From Priestia aryabhattai B8W22 (GTDB lineage Bacteria > Bacillota > Bacilli > Bacillales > Bacillaceae_H): 64,000 nucleotides of DNA. Location of the stretch: assembly GCF_000956595.1 (NCBI RefSeq), contig NZ_JYOO01000021.1, positions 32,974-96,973 on the forward strand, in the 5' to 3' direction. Within the stretch, counting starts at the first letter, position 1; each line of letters starts with the position of its first letter. The notes under the pieces were generated by a model, which was given only the letters and a program-made list of their open reading frames with translations, did not search any database and had not been told where the DNA came from. Both the position numbers and the translations under genes were made by a program. Below are positions 1 to 8,388 of the stretch, piece by piece.

Positions 1-2
1 TT

Positions 3-359
3 GTAAAAGACGACCAAACGTCGATTCAACAAGCGATACTTGCTGGCTGCAGTGATGAGGACATTGACGTTGTTCTCACAAACGGCGGGACTGGCATTAC
101 AAAACGAGACGTCACGATTGAAGCCGTTCAAGCGCTGATTCATAAAGAAATCGTTGGGTTTGGCGAGCTGTTTCGCATGCTGAGCTACACGGAAGACATC
201 GGCAGCGCAGCGATTATGAGCCGGGCAATTGCCGGGACGATTAACGAAAAAGCCGTTTTTTCTACACCAGGATCAAGCGGTGCTGTTCGTCTAGCGATGA
301 CCAAGCTGATTTTGCCCGAACTTCGCCACGTTGTGTGGGAATTAAACCGCCAGCGCTGA
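3..359 (+). CDS. moaB: MoaB/MogA-type molybdenum cofactor biosynthesis protein (5' truncated by window edge)
   Basis: The reading frame is open from the first bases and runs into the window from the left, so the N-terminus is missing. The visible 118 residues contain the MoaB/MogA molybdopterin-binding signature: an LTNGGTG loop followed by RDVTIEAV, and further on a GELFR segment and a STPGSSGAV motif. MoaB-family proteins adenylylate or bind molybdopterin during Mo-cofactor assembly in the cytosol. The next gene, facing it, encodes a molybdopterin oxidoreductase, so cofactor maker and user are adjacent but convergent. The family assignment is secure; MoaB rather than MogA rests on Bacillus precedent. 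Confidence 0.9.
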   Translation, partial: VKDDQTSIQQAILAGCSDEDIDVVLTNGGTGITKRDVTIEAVQALIHKEIVGFGELFRMLSYTEDIGSAAIMSRAIAGTINEKAVFSTPGSSGAVRLAMTKLILPELRHVVWELNRQR

Positions 360-360
360 C

Positions 361-390
361 AAAATGCCTATGCACACGCATAGGCATTTT
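361..390. terminator. Bidirectional intrinsic terminator between moaB and the molybdo-oxidoreductase
   Basis: A 12-bp perfect stem (AAAATGCCTATG paired with its complement) with a short loop, flanked by A and T runs, lies between two convergent genes and can serve both. Confidence 0.85.
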
Positions 391-392
391 CA

Positions 393-1055
393 TTAATCAT
401 AGTCTTTATGTACCCACTCATCTTCTGGAATACCTAAATCTTCTCCAGAAAAACGTTCTTCTTTAAACGGATCTCCTCTAAGATGAAAGCCGTTTTGCTC
501 CCAAAAACCAGGATGATTTTCATCAATAGCCTCAAAGCCTCGAAGCCATTTAACACTTTTCCAAAAGTACAAATGCGGAACAACCAATCGCAGCGGATAT
601 CCATGCTTAGCTGTAAGCGGCTCTCCGTTAAAAGAATGAGCAAGAAGAATATCGTCTCTCAGTAAATCTTTTACCTCAATGTTTGACGTATAGTCATTAT
701 CTCCGTGCAGCATGATATATTTACTTTTTAACTCCACGCCAACTGCCTTCAAAAAGTCTGTAAACAGCACGCCCGTAAATTCATTATCAAGCCTTGTCCA
801 TCTCGTTACGCAGTGGATATCACACTTAACCGTTGTTTGCGGCATATTCAATATATCTTGATACGAAAGCGTTACTTCTTTGTCTACTAACCCAAACACG
901 CGAAGCGTCCATTCCTCTAAGTTATACTCCGGCACGTCCCCTTCATGTAAAATTGGAAATCGCTCCGTTACTACCTGACCCGGAGGCACTCGTCCTTTAT
1001 ACTTTGGATCAATTTCTGGTGTTTTCATTCGTTTGATACGGTCTGCTTTGTTCAA
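393..1055 (-). CDS. yuiH: YuiH-like molybdopterin-dependent oxidoreductase (sulfite oxidase / MsrP fold)
   Basis: About 220 residues forming one oxidoreductase molybdopterin-binding domain (PF00174 type), without signal peptide or heme domain. The CDIHCVTRW segment holds the cysteine expected to ligate molybdenum, and the GYPLRLVVP and KSVKWL segments are typical of the sulfite oxidase/YedY fold. The longest reading frame starts at a GTG (1064) that lies inside the GAGGTGAT ribosome site, so the TTG at 1055 is the better start. Its leader is a SAM-I riboswitch, which ties expression to low S-adenosylmethionine. The substrate is unknown; a sulfur substrate such as methionine sulfoxide or sulfite would fit the riboswitch, but that is inference. 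Confidence 0.88.
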   Translation of the reverse strand: MNKADRIKRMKTPEIDPKYKGRVPPGQVVTERFPILHEGDVPEYNLEEWTLRVFGLVDKEVTLSYQDILNMPQTTVKCDIHCVTRWTRLDNEFTGVLFTDFLKAVGVELKSKYIMLHGDNDYTSNIEVKDLLRDDILLAHSFNGEPLTAKHGYPLRLVVPHLYFWKSVKWLRGFEAIDENHPGFWEQNGFHLRGDPFKEERFSGEDLGIPEDEWVHKDYD

Positions 1056-1082
1056 AAATATCACCTCGTTGTTTTTTCTACA

Positions 1083-1240
1083 TAAAAAGCCCTTCCTTAA
1101 ATAAGTAAGGAAGAGCTTCGTTTCAGCTTCTTCCTTATCTCTAAGAGCAGCGCACTCTTAAGGATTTGGCACCATTCTGTCATAGACAGCGGTTGCCGGG
1201 TTTCACAGGGCCAGTCCCTCCACCTCTCTTGATAAGGAAA
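1083..1240 (-). ncRNA. SAM-I (S-box) riboswitch with terminator expression platform
   Basis: Read on the minus strand, this shows the S-box consensus: CTTATCAAGAG, GGTGGAGGGACTGGCCC, TGAAACCCGGCAACC, GGTGCCAAATCC, and a closing GATAAGG that pairs with the opening CTTATC to form P1. After P1 comes a strong terminator stem (AGCTCTTCCTTA with TAAGGAAGGGCT) and a T run ending about 28 bases before the start codon at 1055. High SAM should stabilise the aptamer and terminate transcription before the YuiH-like gene. Confidence 0.97.
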
Positions 1241-1270
1241 CAAATTGTATTTGTTTTATGTAATAAAGTC

Positions 1271-1299
1271 AGTATTAAGCTTTTTGTCATAATTGTCAA
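1271..1299 (-). promoter_or_regulatory. SigA promoter for the S-box transcript
   Basis: Minus strand: TTGACA, 17-base spacer, AATACT. It lies about 30 bases upstream of the riboswitch P1 strand, as expected for the start of this leader. Confidence 0.75.
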
Positions 1300-1384
1300 T
1301 ATTATTTTTCTTTTCCGCACAAAAAAACTTGAAAAACAGATAGAGGTATAAGGTTTTAGTCTACTAAAATACTATGTAAAGTCT

Positions 1385-1753
1385 TTACCCTTCTCCATCA
1401 ATCATCGTATACTTCCTAGCAAAGCGCTTGTAGTAAATTTGCTCATCTTCTTGTCCATCGTTAAAAACAAGTCGATTATGATCAATATCTTTTTCTTTTA
1501 ACAAATAGCCCTTTTCATTCATCAGTTGAATATATTCATCTAAATGTCCTTTTTTCACCACGTAGTGAAGAGCATCATCTGAATCCGTAGTCTCTGCTAC
1601 ACCTTGACTTCCCACTTCTAATTTGAATACGGCTTTTGCTGTTTGAAGGGGACGGTAATTTCCAAACACTCTTTCCCAATTTAAGAGCAGCAGCGCTCCG
1701 AAGATTATGATACATCCTCCAGTCGCTACGGTTAGTACAAATCGTTTTGACAC
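1385..1753 (-). CDS. Small membrane-anchored protein of unknown function
   Basis: A 122-residue protein starting at GTG, with AAAGGAGAG eight bases upstream. Residues ~8-25 form one hydrophobic helix (TGGCIIIFGALLLLNW). The rest is soluble and acidic, with a predicted C-terminal domain facing outside the membrane or the cytosol. The stop codon of the upstream flippase gene is 14 bases away, so the two are probably cotranscribed and this may be an accessory of the flippase. I do not recognise a family. Confidence 0.7.
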   Translation of the reverse strand: MSKRFVLTVATGGCIIIFGALLLLNWERVFGNYRPLQTAKAVFKLEVGSQGVAETTDSDDALHYVVKKGHLDEYIQLMNEKGYLLKEKDIDHNRLVFNDGQEDEQIYYKRFARKYTMIDGEG

Positions 1754-1766
1754 TACTTTCTCTCCT

Positions 1767-3377
1767 TTACATTCTTTTTCTTCTATTTAATACAATGGCT
1801 TGCCCTAAGCTTGTTTTTACGCCAAGTCCTAGATACACAGCAGCGCCTAAAGCAATTGAAATACAAGATGTGCTAATCGCAAGTGAAGATGCAGACAGCT
1901 TATTTTCTAAAAAATAGTGAGAAGCATAATTGCAGATAACCACAGCGGCTGACATCACACTTACTAATAAAACAGGCGTCAACGCCGCTTGTCCCAGTGA
2001 TTGAATCCGGTAAGAAATGGATTTTTTAATTAAATAAAAGTTATAGATAACCGATACACCATACCCTCCGTACGTCGCGACAACCGGTCCAATTTCTTTT
2101 AAGCTTGAAACCAGCAGTACGTTTAATACTATCTTCATAACAATTCCTAAGCCCAAGCCTAAAATTAACTTCTTTTGCTGATTAATTCCTTGGAGAATTG
2201 CGGCTGTTACGGTGAAAAGAGCAAATAAAATCGCAGCAGGCGCGTACCATTGCAAAACAACTCCACCGATTTCAGGACTGTTTTTCACTCCAAAAATCAT
2301 CATATATACCGGCTTACCTAATAAACAAAGGCCTACCGCAGCAGGAAGAGTAAAAAATAACAGCAGCTGCAGCGTTTTTGTAATCTTTCCTTTTACTTCT
2401 CGTAAATTCCCTTGCACAAAAGAAGATGTAATGCCCGGAATCAGCGACATGCTGAAGGCAGTTGCTAACGATACCGGCACCATCACTAAAATCTGTGCTA
2501 ATCCAATGACTGAGTTGATCGTTTCAGCCTTAGCTTGTCCATATCCTATTGATTGAAAGAGCATGTTAATCGTAAACGTATCAATATTTTGATAGATCGG
2601 AATAGCTAAACCAACTAATACAAACGGAACGGCGTACGTTACAAGCTCTTTGAACATTGAAGAGAACGAAACGGATTTATTATTCTTTCCGCTGTTCGCT
2701 TCTTTCATAATCAACCGCTTGCGCTTCAAATAAACCACACCAAGAACCCCTATTCCCCCTACGCCTCCAATAAACGCTCCAAACGTACCAATTCCAACAG
2801 CTTTTGTCATCGTGCTATGAAAAAGGTGAATGACAGCATATGCTCCTGCTAAAATGAACAGCACACGTACTATTTGTTCAATAATTGTACTTAGCGCAGA
2901 CGGTCCCATAGACTGGTTACCTTGAAAGTAGCCTCGTAATAGACTCATAGGCGGAATAATAATTAAAGCAAAGCTCACCATTCGGATAACATACACCACG
3001 TCTTTTTGACTATTTCCTGAGGAATCTTTTCCGTTAATGACTAGTTCAGCGAGCCACGGTGCCATTGTATAAAGCGCTAAAAAGCCTACTATGCCCGTTA
3101 TCGTCATTAATAGAAGTCCTGCTTTTAATAGATCTTGTCCCGCACGGTAGTTTCCAAGACCGTTATATTTCGATACATACTTCGAAACAGCAAGCGGAAG
3201 ACCCATTGTCGATAAGCTTAGCATCAAGGTATATGGACCGTATGCATACTTATAAAGCGCGTAACCTGACGTTCCGACTAGGGCTGTGAAAGGAATAATA
3301 TAAATAAAACCTAAAATTTTTGTTAGCAAAGAAGACACCGTTAGTAAAAGCGTACCTCTCATCAAATTTTTTTCCAT
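1767..3377 (-). CDS. ytgP: MOP-superfamily flippase, MurJ/YtgP-SpoVB type
   Basis: A 536-residue polytopic membrane protein with 14 likely helices and the N-terminal pattern LLRGT-like start, KILGFIYIIPF and STMGLPLAVSKYVSKYN that marks the YtgP/SpoVB group. B. subtilis YtgP (MurJ) is about 544 residues and flips lipid II across the membrane. Other members flip teichoic or exopolysaccharide precursors. Bacilli carry several paralogues, so I cannot say whether this is the main lipid II flippase. A GGAG site precedes the ATG. The downstream small membrane protein is 14 bases away. Confidence 0.88.
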   Translation of the reverse strand: MEKNLMRGTLLLTVSSLLTKILGFIYIIPFTALVGTSGYALYKYAYGPYTLMLSLSTMGLPLAVSKYVSKYNGLGNYRAGQDLLKAGLLLMTITGIVGFLALYTMAPWLAELVINGKDSSGNSQKDVVYVIRMVSFALIIIPPMSLLRGYFQGNQSMGPSALSTIIEQIVRVLFILAGAYAVIHLFHSTMTKAVGIGTFGAFIGGVGGIGVLGVVYLKRKRLIMKEANSGKNNKSVSFSSMFKELVTYAVPFVLVGLAIPIYQNIDTFTINMLFQSIGYGQAKAETINSVIGLAQILVMVPVSLATAFSMSLIPGITSSFVQGNLREVKGKITKTLQLLLFFTLPAAVGLCLLGKPVYMMIFGVKNSPEIGGVVLQWYAPAAILFALFTVTAAILQGINQQKKLILGLGLGIVMKIVLNVLLVSSLKEIGPVVATYGGYGVSVIYNFYLIKKSISYRIQSLGQAALTPVLLVSVMSAAVVICNYASHYFLENKLSASSLAISTSCISIALGAAVYLGLGVKTSLGQAIVLNRRKRM

Positions 3378-3708
3378 ACATCAAAACTCCAGAAATAAAT
3401 ATTATTTTTTAACAAATACTTGATTTATTGTATCATACTTACAGTTATTATCTAGTTTTTTATAAAGACTTAGAACCCTTCCTATATTACGTTTTTTTAC
3501 ATAATAAAGGAATAGAAACCAATCTTTTCACCTATGATAAATGAATCTTTTTTTACTTTTCACTTTACCTGACGTTTACATTCTAAAAGACGTGTTACAT
3601 TATATGTATCAGTTACCAACTCAACTAAGACTCCTTGACTATTCTGGCCTATCTGCTCTTTTAGGTAGACTGAGGTTGCCAAATCGTTATATATAGGAGG
3701 AAAAAATC
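3378..3708. other. Divergent intergenic region between the flippase and yjgB
   Basis: AT-rich, with no coding potential that I can see. On the minus strand an extended -10 (TGATACAAT) near 3427-3435 could serve the flippase. The plus-strand promoter for yjgB is listed separately. The ~100 bases between that promoter and the yjgB start form an untranslated leader without an obvious known motif. Confidence 0.5.
3575..3603 (+). promoter_or_regulatory. Putative SigA promoter of yjgB
   Basis: TTTACA, 17-base spacer, CATTAT, about 105 bases upstream of the start codon. yjgB of B. subtilis is known as a general-stress gene, but I see no clear SigB site here. Confidence 0.5.
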
Positions 3709-4293
3709 ATGAAAATGAAACAACGACTATCAAAAGCGGCAGCTGCTGCAACGATTACAGGAATTGCTGCGTTTGGATTTGCTCCTGTCGCTCAGCTTGA
3801 TACACTAGCACACGCAGCTACATCTCAAGAAACAAGCAGCCAGAGTCAAACAGCTGTAAAAAACATTAACGAAATTTATAACGCCGCAGTAAAAGGTGAA
3901 GTGCCACGATTAACAGCAGACTTTAAAATTGGCAAAACCCTGCGTCAAGACGTTCGTGATCAGTTCGGTCCGCCGCCTGAAGGTTCATCAAATAACTTTG
4001 ACTACTATCATGCGGAAATGGGCCATCCTGGATACGCATTTGGCTATGACAAAAATAACGTCATCAACGAAATTCGCTATTTTGGTACGAATGTAGAGCG
4101 TCAAACAAATTTAGGGTCCATCACGCAAGCTAACTTAAAGAAAGAATTAGGTCAGCCAAACTTTACAAGCAAAGTAAAAGGTGATGGTACGACTCAATCG
4201 AAATACACGTATCACGCCGGCGCCTATGATCTTGAATTTATTTTTGATGATAGCAAAACATTAAATCACGTAAATTTAGTTACAAAACCTTAA
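3709..4293 (+). CDS. yjgB: Secreted YjgB-family (DUF4309) protein
   Basis: A 194-residue protein with a classical signal peptide: basic start (MKMKQR), an alanine-rich core, and cleavage likely after AHA near residue 36. The mature part carries the DUF4309 pattern with IGKTLRQDVRDQFGPP and a repeated version further on (NLGSITQANLKKELGQP), suggesting two related small domains. The length matches B. subtilis YjgB. The function is unknown. AGGAGG lies seven bases before the ATG. It ends at a terminator shared with the convergent acetyltransferase gene. Confidence 0.88.
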   Translation: MKMKQRLSKAAAAATITGIAAFGFAPVAQLDTLAHAATSQETSSQSQTAVKNINEIYNAAVKGEVPRLTADFKIGKTLRQDVRDQFGPPPEGSSNNFDYYHAEMGHPGYAFGYDKNNVINEIRYFGTNVERQTNLGSITQANLKKELGQPNFTSKVKGDGTTQSKYTYHAGAYDLEFIFDDSKTLNHVNLVTKP

Positions 4294-4300
4294 TTCATAG

Positions 4301-4331
4301 AAAAAGTAGCAGACAGCCTGCTACTTTTTTT
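4301..4331. terminator. Bidirectional terminator after yjgB
   Basis: A 12-bp stem AAAAAGTAGCAG with its complement and a T7 run. The stop codon of the convergent acetyltransferase gene (4321-4323) lies inside the right arm. Confidence 0.85.
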
Positions 4332-5163
4332 CATGAATTAAAACTAATGCTGAATCAGCTACGTGTTCATACCCAATCTCCATGTAAATCTTGTTAGACG
4401 TAGGGTTTGTCGTGTCCGTGTATAGACTTGTTGTTTGAAAACCTCTGTCTAGCATAAGCTGAGAAAGCTTGGATACACAGCTTGAGGCATAGCCTTTTTT
4501 ACGTTCTTTTTGAGGTGTGTATACAAAGTTAATTGTAATGTTATGGACCGTTGGACGCGTAGCATTGGCAACCGACACATACTTGCCGTTTACTTCCCAT
4601 AAAAATAGCCGTTCTGCTTTAATAAAAGCTTCTCCTGTTTTGACAGCTTGTTCTTTTGATACAGGCTCTCCAATGACGCTCATAAACTCCCAAATCCATT
4701 CTGTCACGAGCGGAAGATGCTCCAATCTTGCTTTTATCAGCACTCCGTCCGCGTCTGCAGCTTTTTTCACTTTGTCTAACCGGTAAATACGCTGATCCAT
4801 TTTTAAAGAAGCTTCTTGATTTTTTAGCGCTGCTAGTTTTTGAGAAAGATATAAAACCGTTTGTTTCTCTCCAACTAAGCCCGGTACGGCGATTTCTTGT
4901 AATAGCTCTGCCGCTGCGCTTAGTTCATCCTCCGTTAGCTGCTGTATTTGAGACAGGATGATTTGCCCAGGATGGGTTTGTAGCAAAACAAGCGCGGCAC
5001 GGCCGTCTTTTAAAATAACACCCATAAAATTTGGTTTGCTGTTTTCATGTAAGCTATGTAAAATGCCCAGCGCTAAGTTATGAAGGACTTCATTTTCCGC
5101 TAAAAGCGGCTCGACTTGGTTTTTAAATTCCTGTACTTCTCTGTATCTATGTAACTGGATCAT
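4321..5163 (-). CDS. GNAT-family N-acetyltransferase
   Basis: 280 residues. The C-terminal ~130 residues form a GNAT/FR47-type fold: a VYTPQKERKKGYASS segment supplies the acetyl-CoA pyrophosphate loop (R/Q-x-x-G-x-A/G), followed by TTNPTSNKIYMEIGYE, the usual last helix and strand. The N-terminal half resembles the regulatory or degenerate GNAT half seen in longer members. Substrate unknown. Its ATG overlaps the TGA of the upstream cyclase gene (ATGA), so the two are translationally coupled. Function in the same pathway as the cyclase is plausible but unproven. Confidence 0.85.
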   Translation of the reverse strand: MIQLHRYREVQEFKNQVEPLLAENEVLHNLALGILHSLHENSKPNFMGVILKDGRAALVLLQTHPGQIILSQIQQLTEDELSAAAELLQEIAVPGLVGEKQTVLYLSQKLAALKNQEASLKMDQRIYRLDKVKKAADADGVLIKARLEHLPLVTEWIWEFMSVIGEPVSKEQAVKTGEAFIKAERLFLWEVNGKYVSVANATRPTVHNITINFVYTPQKERKKGYASSCVSKLSQLMLDRGFQTTSLYTDTTNPTSNKIYMEIGYEHVADSALVLIHEKK

Positions 5164-5825
5164 TTTCTTTCTACCTCCGCAAATGCTCTTACCGGAAACG
5201 TTCCGGTTCCTTTTATTTTAGGAGGCACGGCGTAAAATAAAAAGGACTCCGTTAGTTGATCTAAGCGACATAAGTGTTCAGCAATCACAATGTCCGCTCC
5301 TAACAGCAGCGTATGAGCTGGTCTTGCTTTTCCTTTTGTATCATCAATATTCATCGAATCAATTCCAACAAGAGCGGGCTGTTGAGACACTAAATAAGCT
5401 GCCGCGCTTTCTGTTAAGTATGGATGATTTTCTAAATAATCGTCTGTATTCCAGTAGTGATCCCATCCCGTATGAATTAATACCGCTTTGCCTTTTACAT
5501 CTACATGTTGAAAATGAGATTCATCAATCGCTTTTAAAGTCGGGTCAACTGAAACGACTATTCCTTCTAACCCGGCTGTTTTATCAATAGCCGTTTGAGC
5601 TAAATCCGCTCCGTCTTTGTATCTGTGAAACGGCACGTCAATATACGTACCGGTATTCGTGACCATTTCAATTTTACCGATTTGAAATTCAGTGCCTGGT
5701 TCATAAAGCTTTCTAGACTCTTTTCGGCTTAAATAGTCGCAAATGATCGGTGCCGGCAAGCCTTTATGTGTGATAACTCCGTCTTCAATGATGTGGCTTA
5801 GATCAATATACGTTCTTTTTTTCAT
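5160..5825 (-). CDS. Cyclase / kynurenine-formamidase-like metal hydrolase
   Basis: About 221 residues of the cyclase family (PF04199; kynurenine formamidase, isatin hydrolase). The metal-binding block usually reads HxGTHxDxPxH; here it is NTGTYIDVPFH near residue 60, so two of the usual histidines are N and Y while D and the last H remain. This variant block marks a distinct subfamily. LIHTGW and GIDSMNID are also recognisable. I prefer the ATG at 5825, with GGGTGAAGG just upstream, over the GTG at 5837. The gene is upstream of, and overlaps, the GNAT gene. Confidence 0.85.
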   Translation of the reverse strand: MKKRTYIDLSHIIEDGVITHKGLPAPIICDYLSRKESRKLYEPGTEFQIGKIEMVTNTGTYIDVPFHRYKDGADLAQTAIDKTAGLEGIVVSVDPTLKAIDESHFQHVDVKGKAVLIHTGWDHYWNTDDYLENHPYLTESAAAYLVSQQPALVGIDSMNIDDTKGKARPAHTLLLGADIVIAEHLCRLDQLTESFLFYAVPPKIKGTGTFPVRAFAEVERK

Positions 5826-5869
5826 ACCTTCACCCACTTTTTCAATATTCAGTAAAAATATTCTAACAT

Positions 5870-5907
5870 AAAAAAGCTCTTCCTAGTTTCCTAGAAAGAG
5901 CTTTTTT
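5870..5907 (-). terminator. Terminator after the prpF-like gene
   Basis: An AAAAAGCTCTT stem with its complement around a 13-base loop, followed by a T run on the minus strand. It sits just past the PrpF-family stop codon. Confidence 0.8.
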
Positions 5908-5919
5908 TAGAGAACATTA

Positions 5920-7047
5920 TTAACTTGATAAACATACATCATACGTATGCTTTGTATAAACAAATCCTTCAAAAATAAGACGGGCTGTACGCACTACTTT
6001 GATTCCTTTAACCTGTCCATCTTTTAGATCCACACTGGTTTCCATAATTCCCATTGGATGAGCAAGTCGAACGGTATCGCCTTTTAATTGAACCATTTCT
6101 GACGGAAGCGTGCCTTTTGTATAGATAGCCGCCGTTGTACAAATTGCTCCTGTAATCGCAAGCGTTTGATGCGGTTTTTGCATCGACATCATGCGAATTA
6201 ATACGTCCATTTCAGAAGCAGCTTTTTCTCTTCCAGTCCCGTCGCGGTGGTCCATTGGAGGAGCAATAATCGTCATTTTTGGAACCGCTGGTGATAGTTT
6301 AGTTGCTTTGTCTTGAGGTGCAAGCCCCGCTTTTTCCGCTGCAATGGAGCGAATTTCTTCAAATAGCTTCAGTTGTTTGTCCGTGTATTCATGGGGAAGT
6401 TCTGTTCCCTTTAGGCCAATATCTGCTGCTTTAACAAATACAAGCGGATTTCCTACATCAACAATTGATGCTTTTACTGTCCCGATGGATGTTTGCAGAA
6501 GATCGATAGCGTTCCCGGTTGGAAGAAGTTTTCCAGTAACGGCTCCTTCTCCGTTTTCAAACGAAAGATAAATGGGTGAACCCGTACCTGGCACTCCAGG
6601 AATCATACAGGATCCTTCTGTTTTCACTTTCCCGTTTTCTACTTCTACTTCCGCTACGATTACTTTTTTGGTATTTGTATTATAGATCCGCACTTTAGTC
6701 ACCGGTTCCACAGCTTGTACAAGTCCTTGTTCAATTGCATAAGGTCCGACCGCTGAAGAGATATTGCCGCAGTTTCCTTTAAAATCAACGAGAGATTCGC
6801 TGATGCTAACCTGCGCAAACGTGTAATCTACGTCAGCTTTCTCTAAATCTGATTTTTTTATAATCGCGATTTTACTTGTCAGCGAATTAGCTCCGCCGAG
6901 CCCGTCAATTTGACGTTGATCCGGACTTCCCATTATATCTAGCAGAAACGGTTCCCAATCCGATTTGTTCACAGGCATTTCTTCATGATTGATAAAAACC
7001 CCTTTACTCGTTCCACCTCTCATAACCGTTACAGGAATGCGCGTCAT
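5920..7047 (-). CDS. PrpF-family isomerase (2-methylaconitate / 4-oxalomesaconate type)
   Basis: 375 residues of the PrpF family (PF04303), which moves a double bond in substituted tricarboxylates: 2-methyl-trans-aconitate, 3-methylitaconate, 4-oxalomesaconate or aconitate. Visible marks are the N-terminal MRGGTSKGVF, the catalytic-cysteine loop GNCGNISSAVG and a second block GAICTTAAIYT. The GTG at 7056 falls within the AAGGTG ribosome site, so the ATG at 7047 is the start. A divergent LysR gene and a CitMHS tricarboxylate carrier nearby argue for a role in tricarboxylate use. The exact substrate cannot be read from sequence. Confidence 0.88.
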   Translation of the reverse strand: MTRIPVTVMRGGTSKGVFINHEEMPVNKSDWEPFLLDIMGSPDQRQIDGLGGANSLTSKIAIIKKSDLEKADVDYTFAQVSISESLVDFKGNCGNISSAVGPYAIEQGLVQAVEPVTKVRIYNTNTKKVIVAEVEVENGKVKTEGSCMIPGVPGTGSPIYLSFENGEGAVTGKLLPTGNAIDLLQTSIGTVKASIVDVGNPLVFVKAADIGLKGTELPHEYTDKQLKLFEEIRSIAAEKAGLAPQDKATKLSPAVPKMTIIAPPMDHRDGTGREKAASEMDVLIRMMSMQKPHQTLAITGAICTTAAIYTKGTLPSEMVQLKGDTVRLAHPMGIMETSVDLKDGQVKGIKVVRTARLIFEGFVYTKHTYDVCLSS

Positions 7048-7231
7048 ATTAATCACCTTTCTCCCCTACTAACAAACGCCGAGGCGTTCATCAAACCATT
7101 TTATTTTTTTACTATTTAGAACCGGTTCATTTGCCATTTATCGTATAATAGAGGTGGTCATAAGTAAAATACATAAAATTTATTGTCTTTTTAAAAATTT
7201 TTTTATAATCTAAATACAAGGGGGAATCGGG
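7048..7231. promoter_or_regulatory. Divergent regulatory region prpF-like / lysR
   Basis: A 184-base divergent intergenic region that contains a 10-bp perfect palindrome GAACCGGTTC (7119-7128) and, nearer the lysR start, an AT-rich dyad ATAAAATTTAT (7173-7183) that fits the loose T-N11-A pattern of LysR operators. A plus-strand TATAAT lies at 7144-7149. Operator assignment is inference. Confidence 0.45.
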
Positions 7232-8092
7232 ATGGATCAAAAAGATTGGATATTAATTAAAACGCTTCATGAAGAAAAGAACATTACGCGAACGGCTGAA
7301 AGGCTCTACGTATCGCAGCCTTCTTTAAGCTACCGTCTTAAAAATCTTGAAGAAGAATTTGGCGTGTCGCTTTTCTTCAAAACGAAAAAAGGAATTGAGT
7401 TTACATCTGAAGGTGAGCATCTTGTTCGCTATGCGGAAAATATGTGGAAGCAGCTGCAGGAAACAAAAGACAGCATGCGTAATATGAGCGAAACCGTTAC
7501 GGGAACGCTTCGCTTAGGGGTATCGAGTAACTTTGCACAGCATAAGCTTCCTAAAATTTTAAAGCAGTTCTCTCTTCACTACCCAAATGTACAGTTCAGC
7601 GTCAATACGGGCTGGAGTACGCAAGTTATGAATCTATTAGACTCTTCGCGTGTGCACGTTGGTATTTTACGAGGCAATTACCCGTGGAACGGAGAAAAAT
7701 CACTGCTGACGAAAGAACGGCTCTGCTTAATTTCGAAAAAAGAGATTGCGATCGATGACTTGCCGAACCTGCCTTATATTAACTATAAAACCGATACGTC
7801 GCTAAAAGATCTCATTCAAGACTGGTGGCATGACAAGTTTTCAGAGCCTCCGTTTGTAGCAATGGAAGTTGACCGGCAAGAAACGGCCAAAGAAATGGTC
7901 AAAAACGATTTAGGCTTTGCGATTTTACCTGAAATTTGCCTTCACTCCAGCGACAACTTATATACATACGGACTTTCGTACCGAGATGAATCACCTTTGC
8001 TTCGAAACACGTGGCTCATGTATGATCCTTCTTACTTGAATCTATCGGTCGTGAAAGCGTTTATTGACTTTTTAAAGCTAAGTGAAAAATAA
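7232..8092 (+). CDS. LysR-type transcriptional regulator
   Basis: 286 residues. The N-terminal ~65 residues form the LysR winged helix-turn-helix (ITRTAERLYVSQPSLSYRLKNLEEEFG), followed by a linker helix and the effector-binding LysR substrate domain (GTLRLGVSSNFAQHKLP onward). It is transcribed away from the PrpF-like/cyclase/GNAT operon and toward the CitMHS gene. The usual LysR logic would make it the activator of one or both, with a tricarboxylate as co-inducer. A GGGGGAAUC ribosome site precedes the ATG. Confidence 0.9.
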   Translation: MDQKDWILIKTLHEEKNITRTAERLYVSQPSLSYRLKNLEEEFGVSLFFKTKKGIEFTSEGEHLVRYAENMWKQLQETKDSMRNMSETVTGTLRLGVSSNFAQHKLPKILKQFSLHYPNVQFSVNTGWSTQVMNLLDSSRVHVGILRGNYPWNGEKSLLTKERLCLISKKEIAIDDLPNLPYINYKTDTSLKDLIQDWWHDKFSEPPFVAMEVDRQETAKEMVKNDLGFAILPEICLHSSDNLYTYGLSYRDESPLLRNTWLMYDPSYLNLSVVKAFIDFLKLSEK

Positions 8093-8388
8093 AGCCAAAG
8101 CTAAAAAGTTTGCGTCTTGGAAGAATCTCTCTTTTAGACCAAGCTTTTTTCTAGACTACCATTATAAATTTTTTTTATGAGCTTTCTAAAAAAACCTATA
8201 TTTCCTTTATTTTTAAAAATGTACTAACATGAAAACAAGAAACATCAGCGGGAGTAAAGAGCGGCTTTAAAAATTCTTAATAATCAAACTACGGCTCATA
8301 CATGGGGATGAGAGATGTTAGTCACGTTTTTTTACTCTAAAAGAAAACGCTTTCAGAGAAAAGAGGGAAAATAAAGGAGGTTGTTTGA
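8093..8388 (+). other. lysR-citMHS intergenic leader
   Basis: 296 bases. Just after lysR there is a weak CTTGG/CCAAG hairpin with a T run (about 8115-8150) that may terminate it. The rest is AT-rich and ends with a cre-like site and a strong AAAGGAGG. I see no clear -35/-10 pair, as expected for a promoter that needs an activator. Confidence 0.4.
8342..8355 (+). promoter_or_regulatory. CcpA cre-like site upstream of the CitMHS gene
   Basis: AGAAAACGCTTTCA matches the consensus TGWAANCGNTNWCA at 13 of 14 positions and lies 33 bases before the start codon. That is a road-block position consistent with glucose repression of citrate uptake, as known for B. subtilis citM. Confidence 0.65.
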
